64,000 nt of DNA from GH45 sp046704385 (GTDB taxonomy: Bacteria > Bacteroidota > Bacteroidia > Bacteroidales > SZUA-534). Both the position numbers and the translations under genes were made by a program. The stretch is from contig JBJKSB010000009.1 of the NCBI GenBank assembly GCA_046704385.1, positions 62,001-126,000 on the forward strand. Direction: 5' to 3'. The notes beneath the pieces are model-generated. The model ran no database searches. It was given only the letters and a program-made list of their open reading frames with translations, and was not told the DNA's origin. Of this stretch, positions 1 through 8,757 are shown piece after piece. Every line of letters starts with the position of its first letter. Position 1 is the first letter of the stretch.

Positions 1-2
1 TT

Positions 3-119
3 ATTAATGCATGGAATGAATGGGCGGAGGGGTGTTATTTGGAACCGGATTTAGTTTTAGGTGATCGGTTCTTAAAAGCTGTAAAGCAAGCAAAGAAAAA
101 TATTATGAAAACTGTTTAA
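3..119 (+). CDS. C-terminal end of a WbsX-like glycan enzyme (5' truncated)
   Basis: Reading in frame from base 3 gives 38 residues and a TAA stop. They contain the motif NAWNEWAEG followed by YLEPD, the characteristic end of WbsX-like proteins (glycosyltransferase WbsX / GH99-like domain) found in O-antigen and capsule clusters. Only the tail is present because the window starts inside the gene. The next gene, a GT2 glycosyltransferase, begins 26 bases later on the same strand, so this fragment is probably part of the same polysaccharide operon. The family call rests on this short motif alone. Confidence 0.7.
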   Translation: MNAWNEWAEGCYLEPDLVLGDRFLKAVKQAKKNIMKTV

Positions 120-145
120 AATTTTAGCTGTTCTATTACTATTCA

Positions 146-1102
146 ATGGAAAAAAGTAATTTAGCAATTGTAATTCCTGCATATAAATCAGAGTTCTTGG
201 GTAGAACTTTGGAATCAATTGCAAATCAATCTTCTAAAGATTTTAATTTGTACATTGGGGATGATGCTAGCCCAGATAATTTGGCTACAATTATCGATGA
301 TTACAAAGAGAAGCTGAAAATATCCTATATAAGATTTGAAAATAATTTAGGAAGTAAAAATTTAGTGTTGCATTGGAATAGGTGCCTAGAAATGTTGTCA
401 GGAGAAGAATGGGTGTGGTTTTTTTCAGACGATGACATAATGGAAAAAAATTGTGTAGAACAGTTTTATTTTGAAAAGCAATCGAAAAAAAACAAGTATA
501 ATTTGTATAAATTCAATACAAATATAATCGATGCTAACGATAAAATAATTAGATCAAATAATCATAATACAAAAATAATTACTAGCAGGAGATTTTTGTT
601 AAATAGACTTCTTTATAGATCCAAAAGTTATGCGGTTGAATATGTGTTTAATTATAGATTTTTCATGAGGCAAGGTGGCTTTGTAAATTTTCCAAAGGCA
701 TGGTGTTCAGATGATGCAACCTGGTTACAAACATCTAATAAAAGTGGTATACGAATAATTCAAAATGGGGTCGTTTATTGGCGATTGAGTAACTTTAATA
801 TTTCGGGAAATTCAGAACCCTATAAAAGAGAATTGCTATATGCAGCAGAACTATATCTAGATTGGTTATGGGACAAATTTCAGTATTTTTTCCCCATTAA
901 ATTTGTAGGTAAAGTGCTCCTGTTTAATTGGTTCCATTATCAACTATTAACACTAGGAATATTATCAAGTGAAAATAATTATACCGAGAGTTTCAAACGT
1001 TTTTCCAAAATGTTTTTAATAAAAAATAAAACTATTTTCTTACTTACCTATTTTTTAACTATTTTTTATTATAGAGTTCTTTTTAAAGCCAAATTAATAT
1101 GA
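146..1102 (+). CDS. GT2-family glycosyltransferase
   Basis: This 318-residue protein transfers a sugar from a nucleotide donor to a growing lipid-linked glycan, by family inference. The N-terminus has the GT-A opening AIVIPAYKSEFLGRTLESI, followed by GDDASPDN around residues 40-47 (nucleotide-binding acidic patch) and FFSDDDIM around residue 93-100, which supplies the DXD metal-binding site. A hydrophobic, aromatic C-terminus (about residues 250-318) suggests membrane association. Its stop overlaps the next start by four bases (ATGA). Donor and acceptor cannot be told from sequence. Confidence 0.88.
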   Translation: MEKSNLAIVIPAYKSEFLGRTLESIANQSSKDFNLYIGDDASPDNLATIIDDYKEKLKISYIRFENNLGSKNLVLHWNRCLEMLSGEEWVWFFSDDDIMEKNCVEQFYFEKQSKKNKYNLYKFNTNIIDANDKIIRSNNHNTKIITSRRFLLNRLLYRSKSYAVEYVFNYRFFMRQGGFVNFPKAWCSDDATWLQTSNKSGIRIIQNGVVYWRLSNFNISGNSEPYKRELLYAAELYLDWLWDKFQYFFPIKFVGKVLLFNWFHYQLLTLGILSSENNYTESFKRFSKMFLIKNKTIFLLTYFLTIFYYRVLFKAKLI

Positions 1103-2112
1103 AGTTAGTTTATGTTGGCTTCTCATTTTTGCATCATGGAAAGCATGCTGGTTATGATAAAATCAGATATTTTTTAACATATGATAAAATTATTCATAGT
1201 CAAAAAAGCTTTCAGTTACTAAGGACATTCATTGACTCTAAAACTTTTCTAAGTAAAATTTATGCAGTATTTTTTGGGGGTAGGTTGTGGTGGGTTGAAT
1301 TAAGGCTGATTTTTATGTGTTTGCTGAACCCAAATTCATTTATATTTCATATTGTATATGGTGAGAATATCTATAAGTATTTGCATTTTTTCAAAAGAAA
1401 AAATAAAATAGTGTTGTCATTACATCAACCAATGGATTTTTTTAAGGAGAAAAGAAATCGTAATCTATTAGTGAGACTAAGAAAGGTTGATAAAATTATT
1501 GTCATGTCTAATGATGTTGCGATTTTTCTTGCTGGAGAACTTAAACATGTCGAGATTAAATTTATACCACACGGCATTGATAACAATTTTTTCAAACCCA
1601 AAGGATTAAAAGAAGAGCGTATTTTAATGGTTGGAAATTGGTTACGTGATTTTGAATTTGCCAGCAATGTATTTAATCGAATAAAGAAAGAGAACAGTAA
1701 TATTAAGGTATGTGTTGTTACAAATAAAATAAATCATTCCTATTTCAATCCGGAAAACGTTGAAATTTTTTCAGGTATAGATGATGAATATTTGCTAGAA
1801 TTATATCAAAAATCAAAAGTTGTATTCCTACCATTAAAGGAATTTACAGCAAATAATGCAGTATTGGAAGCAAGTTTGGTTGGATGTAAAATTGTGGTGG
1901 CCACAGAAAATATTGATCAATCATACTTTAAAGAGAATCAAATTCAATTCATTAAAATGGAAGAATCTATAGCTGTTGATTGTTTGTTGAATGCATTATT
2001 TGAAGAAAATTTTAGGGAATATGAGAGGAGTACTATAAAATATGCTTCGGAGAATTTTTCATGGGAAAGGATTGCATCAATTACAAAAGAGTTTCTTCTC
2101 TATAATTTCTAA
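1099..2112 (+). CDS. GT4-like glycosyltransferase
   Basis: The 337-residue protein has GT-B features: HGIDNNFF near residue 155 is the usual loop before the C-terminal Rossmann domain, and the nucleotide-sugar site lies in VVFLPLKEFTANNAVLEA with its acidic residue in LEASLVG. It is shorter than typical GT4 enzymes (360-400), with a reduced N-terminal domain that contains a hydrophobic stretch near residues 60-80. It starts inside the stop codon of the preceding GT2 gene, so the two are translationally coupled. Substrate unknown. Confidence 0.8.
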   Translation: MKLVYVGFSFLHHGKHAGYDKIRYFLTYDKIIHSQKSFQLLRTFIDSKTFLSKIYAVFFGGRLWWVELRLIFMCLLNPNSFIFHIVYGENIYKYLHFFKRKNKIVLSLHQPMDFFKEKRNRNLLVRLRKVDKIIVMSNDVAIFLAGELKHVEIKFIPHGIDNNFFKPKGLKEERILMVGNWLRDFEFASNVFNRIKKENSNIKVCVVTNKINHSYFNPENVEIFSGIDDEYLLELYQKSKVVFLPLKEFTANNAVLEASLVGCKIVVATENIDQSYFKENQIQFIKMEESIAVDCLLNALFEENFREYERSTIKYASENFSWERIASITKEFLLYNF

Positions 2113-2161
2113 TTCACTTTATTAAATTTTATTATTATTAATATTTAGTTAAGGTTTGTGC

Positions 2162-2169
2162 TATATTTG
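2162..2169 (+). promoter_or_regulatory. Candidate Bacteroidota -7 box (TATATTTG)
   Basis: TATATTTG matches the TAnnTTTG element recognised by the Bacteroidota housekeeping sigma factor and lies 30 bases before the ATG of the next glycosyltransferase, in the only sizeable gap of this part of the cluster. No convincing TTTG -33 box is present at the usual distance, and such octamers are common in AT-rich DNA. Confidence 0.35.
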
Positions 2170-2199
2170 AAGCAAAATGCGAAATAAATTCAGAAAGTA

Positions 2200-3375
2200 A
2201 TGAAAAAAAATAGGATTTTATGGATTGCGCCATATCCTTATGAAATTGCAAAAAATGACAAAAACGCTACTCCAAAGCATTTCGCTCCGTGGATTACATC
2301 ACTTGCGAAAGGTATAAAAGATGATGTCGATTTAACTATAATTTCTTTTTCACGAGTGATTGAATCAAATCAGACATTTTCAGGAAATGGAATTAATTTT
2401 CATTTTGTAAAACTACCACATCCTTTAATTGAGTTTCCTTTGTTATTTAAAGGTAATTTAGTTTGTTTGAAGAGGTATGTTAAAAATTTTGATTTTGAGA
2501 AGTTCGATATGGTTCATATACATGGAACAGAGCATCAATACGCTTCGGCGTTATTAGGTAAAAATATACCCAAGATAATCTCAATCCAGGGATTATTGCA
2601 TAAAACCTATAAGTACAACAATTCCTTTAATTTTAATTGGTTCAATTGGAGGTTTTTAAAAGGATATGAAGTAAAAGAGATTAAGCAACATAAGAATTTT
2701 ATTTGCAGAACTCATTGGGATCAATCAAGTATTAAAGCAATTAATGATAAGGCTAGTTTTTATCATAATTGGGAGATTATTCGCAATGAGTTTTTTGTTG
2801 ATGCTCATAATAAAGATAGTTATAATCTTGTTTTTTTAGGTGGGTTGATAAGCATAAAAGGAATAAATGAAGTGCTCTTAGCATTAAAGAAATGCATTGA
2901 TAGAAATAATAAATATAGTTTAACAATATGTGGTGATGGCAAAAAGGATCAACTTTATAGGATATTGAAGAAGCATAAGATGTTACAATGCATACATAAT
3001 ATTGATTTTATAGGCAAACAACCAGCCGGCAATATTGTGGAGCTTTTCAAGAAATCATTTTGTTTGTTACATCCTACATACATCGACAATAGTCCAAATA
3101 GTGTTTGTGAAGCTCAAATTGCCGGTCTCCCTGTAATAGCAACAAATGTTGGAGGTGTAGCGAGTTTAATTGAATCAGGTGTTAGTGGATTACTAGTTGA
3201 ACGCTATGAATATGACGAAATAGCTTCATGTATTTTGAACTTAAAGGATAATGGGTATTTATATGATTCGATTTCACAAAATTCAAAAATAATTGCAAGG
3301 GAAAGGCATAATGAGAAGAGTATTATTGACAAAACCATTCTTATTTATAATGAAGTTATAGATCATGATAAATAA
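2200..3375 (+). CDS. GT4-family glycosyltransferase
   Basis: A 391-residue GT-B enzyme. The N-terminal domain carries HIHGTEHQYASALLG (about residues 108-122) and RTHWDQSS; the C-terminal domain starts with LVFLGGLISIKGINEVL and has the family's sugar-nucleotide signature PTYIDNSPNSVCEAQIAGLP, where the Glu is the conserved donor-binding residue, then GGVASLIESG. This fits GT4 enzymes of O-antigen clusters. An 87-base gap with a possible promoter box precedes it. Its 3' end overlaps the following acetyltransferase gene by 11 bases, which argues for coupled translation. Confidence 0.88.
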   Translation: MKKNRILWIAPYPYEIAKNDKNATPKHFAPWITSLAKGIKDDVDLTIISFSRVIESNQTFSGNGINFHFVKLPHPLIEFPLLFKGNLVCLKRYVKNFDFEKFDMVHIHGTEHQYASALLGKNIPKIISIQGLLHKTYKYNNSFNFNWFNWRFLKGYEVKEIKQHKNFICRTHWDQSSIKAINDKASFYHNWEIIRNEFFVDAHNKDSYNLVFLGGLISIKGINEVLLALKKCIDRNNKYSLTICGDGKKDQLYRILKKHKMLQCIHNIDFIGKQPAGNIVELFKKSFCLLHPTYIDNSPNSVCEAQIAGLPVIATNVGGVASLIESGVSGLLVERYEYDEIASCILNLKDNGYLYDSISQNSKIIARERHNEKSIIDKTILIYNEVIDHDK

Positions 3376-3940
3376 AATAAAGAGTACTATATTGCTTTTA
3401 GAATCTTTGATTGCATCATTATTTTTATCAATGAATAGGGTGAAATTAGGTAGTGGAGTTAAAATTAAAGGGATACCACTTGTAAGAAATAGAGGTGAAT
3501 TCGTGATTAATAGTAATGTTCGTATTAATTCCCGTATATCTGCCAATCCCATAGGAGGAAATACAAAATGTTATTTTGTTATTGGAAAAGATGCAGAGCT
3601 AATTATGAAAACTGGAGTTGCAATTTCAAATAGTGCAATAAATTGTTATAATTCAGTAGTATTGGAAGAAAATGTTATGATAGGAGGGAACTGTTGTATT
3701 TATGATACAGACTTTCATCCTTTGAAAAGTGATCTTCGGAATAATGATAATAAATCTGCTATTATTACTAAACCTATATTAATAAAGAAGAATGCTTTTA
3801 TTGGCGGGCATAGTATAATTTTGAAAGGTGTAACAATAGGTGAGAATTCCATTATTGGAGCAGGAAGTGTCGTTTCAAAGGATATACCCGATAATGAAAT
3901 ATGGGCTGGAAATCCGGCATCATTTATAAGAAAAATTTGA
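3365..3940 (+). CDS. Hexapeptide-repeat (LbH) acyltransferase, WbbJ/maltose O-acetyltransferase-like
   Basis: The 191-residue protein has left-handed beta-helix hexapeptide repeats through about residues 35-175, including the acceptor/catalytic region YDTDFHPL (the conserved His of this family) and the typical end IGENSIIGAGSVVSKDIPDN followed by EIWAGNPA. Such enzymes O-acetylate sugars of capsules or O-antigens using acetyl-CoA. It overlaps the upstream GT4 gene and is followed after seven bases by a membrane polymerase, consistent with acetyl decoration of the repeat unit. The sugar target is unknown. Confidence 0.85.
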   Translation: MINKIKSTILLLESLIASLFLSMNRVKLGSGVKIKGIPLVRNRGEFVINSNVRINSRISANPIGGNTKCYFVIGKDAELIMKTGVAISNSAINCYNSVVLEENVMIGGNCCIYDTDFHPLKSDLRNNDNKSAIITKPILIKKNAFIGGHSIILKGVTIGENSIIGAGSVVSKDIPDNEIWAGNPASFIRKI

Positions 3941-3947
3941 TTTTTCT

Positions 3948-5210
3948 ATGCAAGTAAAAATTTTAAGATTTCTTAGAAGCGACAATGGTTCCTTTTTTAT
4001 GCCAACAGTTATTCTTGGAATCGCATTTTTTTTAATACTTTTCAATCCATTAATTCCATTGAAAATAATCCAGGCATGGATGCTTACACCATTTTTAATT
4101 ATTGCAGTATCTTCAAAATTTAATAATAATCAATTAAAAAAAATAAGAAATTTTATCCCTTTTTTAATATATATTTCTATTCATTTTTTGTTTTCTTTTT
4201 TGTTGCAGGGTTTGATTATAGACTCCATTTTTAAATACCTGTTATTTTTAATAACCTATTTTTCTTTTCTTATCTTTTTGAGCCAAATTCCTAAGATTGA
4301 AAAGAATAAACCAGAAATAGAAAGATTTATTAATGCTATAATTTTATTTGTTGGAATTTACGGTATTTATCAGTTTGTCGGGAGACAATTTGGATTACCA
4401 TTTACTCTTAATGACATATTAAGATATAGAGAATATAAGGTTGGGGGATTTTATCAAGCCAATAGTTTTTTTGAAGAACCTGCATATTTTTCTCAGTTTC
4501 TCATTACCATGCTTTTTATTCAATTGTTTTTCTTTAAAGCCAGGTATGTTAAAATTTGTATTTTAATTATGATTAATATTATTTTTACTATAAGCGTTAC
4601 GGGCATTGCGTCGATGTTTATTTTAATTATTCTATTTTCTATATCTAAAATAAGGATTAATATAACCAGGGTTGTTTCAAGAAGAATATTTAGGATTGGT
4701 GTATTATTAATTACTATAATTACGGCAATAATTATATTAGTCGTAACTAGTAATGTAGGTTCTTATATTGAAAAAAGAATTAAGAATTCCATTGTTAGCA
4801 AACAAACTGTTGAACAACTTAATAAAAAACAATTGAAAACAGGAGGAAGTGTAGAGTATGACAGGTCTGGTTACGAAAGAGTAGTAAATGAGGTAAATGT
4901 TGCAACTAATACGCTTGCATCTCCATATGGATTATTTGGTTATGGAATTGATTACTCAAGAAAATTGCCAGACAGAAAAATGGGCTTGAATGCAATGACA
5001 GAAATTATTGTACGTTGGGGATTTATTGGGTTATTCCTCTTTTTAGTACCAATTCTATTACTACTAAGAAATAGTCCACATTTTAGATATTTGGTTTTGT
5101 TTTTGTTTTTGTATTCTTTTATTGATGGAGCAATTGCAAAACTTTCATTCTGGTTTTTATTGAGTATCATACTAATTTTGGCTGAATCCTATAAAATAAA
5201 AACTACCTGA
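3948..5210 (+). CDS. O-antigen polymerase/ligase-like membrane protein (Wzy/WaaL superfamily)
   Basis: A 420-residue, strongly hydrophobic protein with roughly ten predicted membrane segments and one larger soluble loop (about residues 275-345, rich in charged residues and containing YDRSGYERV), the layout of Wzy polymerases and WaaL ligases. The segment around NAMTEIIVRWGFIGLFLF resembles the end of the Wzy_C region. It probably polymerises lipid-linked repeat units at the periplasmic face. It is one of three such proteins in the cluster. The next GT2 gene starts one base after its stop. Exact role (polymerase or ligase) cannot be decided from sequence. Confidence 0.75.
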   Translation: MQVKILRFLRSDNGSFFMPTVILGIAFFLILFNPLIPLKIIQAWMLTPFLIIAVSSKFNNNQLKKIRNFIPFLIYISIHFLFSFLLQGLIIDSIFKYLLFLITYFSFLIFLSQIPKIEKNKPEIERFINAIILFVGIYGIYQFVGRQFGLPFTLNDILRYREYKVGGFYQANSFFEEPAYFSQFLITMLFIQLFFFKARYVKICILIMINIIFTISVTGIASMFILIILFSISKIRINITRVVSRRIFRIGVLLITIITAIIILVVTSNVGSYIEKRIKNSIVSKQTVEQLNKKQLKTGGSVEYDRSGYERVVNEVNVATNTLASPYGLFGYGIDYSRKLPDRKMGLNAMTEIIVRWGFIGLFLFLVPILLLLRNSPHFRYLVLFLFLYSFIDGAIAKLSFWFLLSIILILAESYKIKTT

Positions 5211-5211
5211 T

Positions 5212-6084
5212 ATGCTATATATAATTGTTCCAGTATTTAATCGGATTTCTAGTACCTTAAGCTTTATAAAATCGTTATATGCTCAGGAATTTAAGAATTT
5301 TACTCTAATCGTTGTGGATGATGGTTCGACAGATGGTACCAGGGAGATTATTGAAAATAAGTATCCTAAAACAGTAATATTAGAAGGAAGTGGCGATTTA
5401 TTCTGGGGAGGAGGAATAAATAGAGGATTAGAATATGTTGAAAGGTTTGCCAGAAAGAATGATTATATTGCATTTGCAAATAATGATGTGATAATTGACA
5501 ATAATACAATCAAGGTGCTTGTTAAAGAGTTAGAGAAAAATAATAAAGGAATTTATCACTGCGTAACCATTAGTAACAATAAAGCTATTTCTAGTGGAGC
5601 TAAGATTTTAAACTGGCCTTTTTTTATAACAAGACACCCATTTAGAGGATGTGAGTATTCAACAATAAAGGATAAAAGCAATGTTGAGATTGATTTAATG
5701 ACAGCAAGATTTGTAGTGTTTTCGATTAGAATTTTAGAAAAGGTGAATCGAATTGATGAAAAGAATTTTATTCATTATGCTGGAGATAACGATTTTTCAT
5801 TAACATTGAAAAAATATAATATCAAAACTTTCATTGTGCCCAATAGCAAATGTTTTGTCGATGAATCGAAAACAGGAGAAAACCCGAGAACAATTAGATA
5901 TGTCAAACAGGTTTTTAATAGTTTTAATTCAGTAAGATCAACTAATAATTTATCAGTGAGGTTTAAGCTTGGTTTAAAACATTGTCCTAGGATTTATCTG
6001 CCTTTTTATTGTATTAGTGTTATTCTTCAAGTTTTGCTTTTAAATGTTTTGGTTTTGAGTAAGAAAATCACTAATGACCAATAA
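5212..6084 (+). CDS. GT2-family glycosyltransferase (rhamnosyltransferase-like)
   Basis: The 290-residue GT-A protein begins LYIIVPVFNRISSTLSFI and has VVDDGSTDGTREII (residues about 34-47), a DXD-equivalent AFANNDVII near residue 94 and the later acidic motif HYAGDNDFSLTLKKY, where the Asp pair fits the catalytic-base region of rhamnosyltransferase-like GT2 enzymes. A C-terminal hydrophobic stretch (about 265-285) could anchor it to the membrane. It is the last gene before a 672-base gap, so it probably ends the first block of the cluster. Confidence 0.86.
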   Translation: MLYIIVPVFNRISSTLSFIKSLYAQEFKNFTLIVVDDGSTDGTREIIENKYPKTVILEGSGDLFWGGGINRGLEYVERFARKNDYIAFANNDVIIDNNTIKVLVKELEKNNKGIYHCVTISNNKAISSGAKILNWPFFITRHPFRGCEYSTIKDKSNVEIDLMTARFVVFSIRILEKVNRIDEKNFIHYAGDNDFSLTLKKYNIKTFIVPNSKCFVDESKTGENPRTIRYVKQVFNSFNSVRSTNNLSVRFKLGLKHCPRIYLPFYCISVILQVLLLNVLVLSKKITNDQ

Positions 6085-6756
6085 AATTAAAAGAATGTTC
6101 TTTGAAATTCTTTGCATATAATATCTATAGCTGTCTTTTATAATATAATCATTTGAATAGAATTAATGATTATTGAATTTAGATTATGCAAAAACAATTT
6201 ATCAAAGTATTCAAATTTAGCCACATTTGTATAGAAAAATATTATAATTTATAATTCAAATGCTCTGGGGATTCAAACCTTTGAAGTTGGAAGTTTTGTA
6301 TTATTGATAAAATAGATTTTGACTTAGATACAGCATAGTATTTATGCCAGGACTTAATCTTCTTGGTAATTTAAGGAATTAAGTTTACGTATAAATAAAT
6401 AGATATCTAATTTATCTGAGTTGATATGCTTTTAACAAAATGTTTGGAAATAGACTTATTAAATTAATGTAACAAAATTTATAGATTAGTACATTTCAAT
6501 TTAGCTATAAAGATGTCTACACCCCCAATATTTTATATAATCAATCTTGGCTTTCAAGTTGCCATCAAAGTTAACTAAAAGGAATTTGATCGTTTAGGCA
6601 TTTAAGGTGTATAAATTTTTATTAATTTATTCAAAAATTTTGAATGAACGGTATTTATGATTACAGATGCAAAAATGTCAAAGAATAAAAATTAATAAAT
6701 AATTATTTAATACTAAGTGTGCTTTATGTGCTCACAATAGAAAATTGGTATATACA
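6085..6756 (+). other. 672-base AT-rich gap without a recognisable gene
   Basis: All three + frames are broken by frequent stops, the region is very AT-rich, and no convincing gene remnant, tRNA, transposase end or strong hairpin was seen. A short direct similarity (ataaaaattaataaat-type runs) reflects composition only. The gap separates two runs of tightly packed glycan genes, so it may hold the promoter of the downstream block, but no clear TTTG/TAnnTTTG pair was found. Confidence 0.5.
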
Positions 6757-8757
6757 ATGTCAATAATTCTTCAAGAAAAGATTAAAAATAAAATTGGAAT
6801 AGTTATTTCATCATTAGTAGCTGTTTTATATGTAATGCGTTCTGCTTATCCAACTATTCTAAATTATTTTTATGCGTTATCTATATTAATTTCAGCATTA
6901 TATTTTCCTTTTTACCTGAGGAAAGAAGTTTATGAAAGTCTAATTAAAAGTGTTAAGATTCTATGGGCATATATATTGGTGTTCATCTGTTTTTTTATTG
7001 CTTCAAGTTTTGTAAGGTCAATCTATATTGCAAAAGAGTTAATTAATGGAATAATTGCAATCTATATATTTATATTATGGCTAACTGTTATCAAAACACA
7101 AAAGCAATTTAATTTATTTAGGAAAGTGTTTATTAATAGTATTGCTTCGTTAGCATCCATTTTAGCATTATTAAGATTGCTACTTATAATTAAGCCTGGA
7201 GGAATACTGGGATTAAGACCTCAACAAATGTTTAGTTTGGCTTCTGATCATAATATTTATGCTCTTTTGTTAATATTGGGGTTATTTTGTATAATAAGTA
7301 TCCTGAATTTTATTAATGGAAAATGGAGGGCTAATTTTCTAACTTTATTTTTTTTTATCATTGTTATTAATGTTTTTTTGACTGGGTCAAGAAGAGGAAT
7401 TATTGTCCTAAGTGTTTTATTATTTGTATTCTATTTGAAATTTTTTTTAGGAATATTTTATAAAAATCATTCTTTGTTTTTCAAAAACACCAGGATTATA
7501 GCAATTAGTTTTACAATATTTCTCCCATTTTCATTTTGGATTTTATTGCATATATCTCCCCAACTTAAGCATCAATTTGTTTTTAATCATAAACTTGGAG
7601 ATAGTATTAAATCAAATATTGCTTATCCAATATCAAAATATTTGCATCAACCCATTGATTCAGTGTATGACTTTATTTGGTATAATAATTACAAGGGTTT
7701 TTATTATCATTTGTATTATCCAATATTTCAGGAATATTTGGATAGCAAATTTATTGAATCAAATAAAGATTACTTTGAAAATAGATATTTACAGAAAGGA
7801 TTAAGTGGAACACGACAATGGGGTAAAGGAAGAACTAAATTGAGTAGGCTCAATGATACTATTAACGTTGTTACAATAATATCTGAAGGTATGAACGATG
7901 GAATTGCATTTTACATCGATGTGCCTAAAAACACAACTATAACAAATAAGGTTTACATATATGTTCATAAATGGAGTAATAATTTAAGATTAATGACTTT
8001 ATCGGGTGGAGCTTATCAGTCCTTTGCAATTCCGTCACGTTGGGTTGATAATCATTGGCATTTAATGGAATTATCTTCCAATTATCAGCATAAGGATTTA
8101 CCGAGAATATTTATATTAGGAGGAGAGTCTTCTAATAAATCCATATTTTCAGTTACAGGTTTTGTCTCATTTGTTAATAAAAATAATGATGACAGTATTT
8201 ACAATTGTTGTTTACCCACAGCAGGGATGAACAATTTAATAACCAATATGTATGAGGATAAATCTAATGTTAGTCATGATAAAAATGTAGTTTCGAAATT
8301 AAAGTCAAATAATTTAGATGACCTTATTGCAATACCATTAGATGGGAAAGAAACATTTGGTAGTTTTAATACAAGGCTGAGGCGCTGGCAGTATGCATTT
8401 GAATTGTGGGGCCATTACAATTTATTCCATAAGCTATTTGGAAATTCGTTCAATTATTTATATGATTATGGTGATAAGTTTTACAACAATAGAGACAGGA
8501 TGGATTATCCACATAATCCATTTATTTCATCTTTGTTGTATTCAGGATTAATTGGTTTTATTATTTATCTAATCTTTACTATTGATTGTTGGAGATTATT
8601 CTTAGATAATTTCAAAGAATTACAATTTGAAATAGTTTTATTTTTAATTGTTTTTCTATTTAGTTTTATAAGTGGAAATAGCCATTTTAGTATTCCTGCA
8701 TTTGTTTTGATGTGCCTGTATCCCTTTTTATATCAAACCATTAAAGAAAAATCTTGA
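6757..8757 (+). CDS. O-antigen polymerase/ligase-like protein with a large inserted extracytoplasmic domain
   Basis: With the ATG start the protein has 666 residues; a TTG 12 bases upstream is the alternative. About residues 1-265 contain eight or nine hydrophobic segments, and the C-terminus returns to membrane segments after WQYAFELW (about 544) and the loop motif DYPHNPFISSLLYSG. Between them lie about 270 mostly polar residues whose middle (about 355-485) has alternating beta-like strands, for example KVYIYVHKW and RIFILGGESS, and looks like a beta-sandwich. Wzy/WaaL proteins normally have a loop of 50-100 residues here. The paralog at 11171 has only about 45 residues at the same place. 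A role in binding glycan is speculative. It overlaps the next gene by four bases. Confidence 0.72.
   Translation: MSIILQEKIKNKIGIVISSLVAVLYVMRSAYPTILNYFYALSILISALYFPFYLRKEVYESLIKSVKILWAYILVFICFFIASSFVRSIYIAKELINGIIAIYIFILWLTVIKTQKQFNLFRKVFINSIASLASILALLRLLLIIKPGGILGLRPQQMFSLASDHNIYALLLILGLFCIISILNFINGKWRANFLTLFFFIIVINVFLTGSRRGIIVLSVLLFVFYLKFFLGIFYKNHSLFFKNTRIIAISFTIFLPFSFWILLHISPQLKHQFVFNHKLGDSIKSNIAYPISKYLHQPIDSVYDFIWYNNYKGFYYHLYYPIFQEYLDSKFIESNKDYFENRYLQKGLSGTRQWGKGRTKLSRLNDTINVVTIISEGMNDGIAFYIDVPKNTTITNKVYIYVHKWSNNLRLMTLSGGAYQSFAIPSRWVDNHWHLMELSSNYQHKDLPRIFILGGESSNKSIFSVTGFVSFVNKNNDDSIYNCCLPTAGMNNLITNMYEDKSNVSHDKNVVSKLKSNNLDDLIAIPLDGKETFGSFNTRLRRWQYAFELWGHYNLFHKLFGNSFNYLYDYGDKFYNNRDRMDYPHNPFISSLLYSGLIGFIIYLIFTIDCWRLFLDNFKELQFEIVLFLIVFLFSFISGNSHFSIPAFVLMCLYPFLYQTIKEKS

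Noticed and set aside
6757..8757. The long insert in the polymerase as a gene fused by a sequencing error
   Set aside because: The frame is open on both sides and membrane segments and the WQYAF motif resume after the insert in the same frame, so an in-frame domain is the simpler reading.
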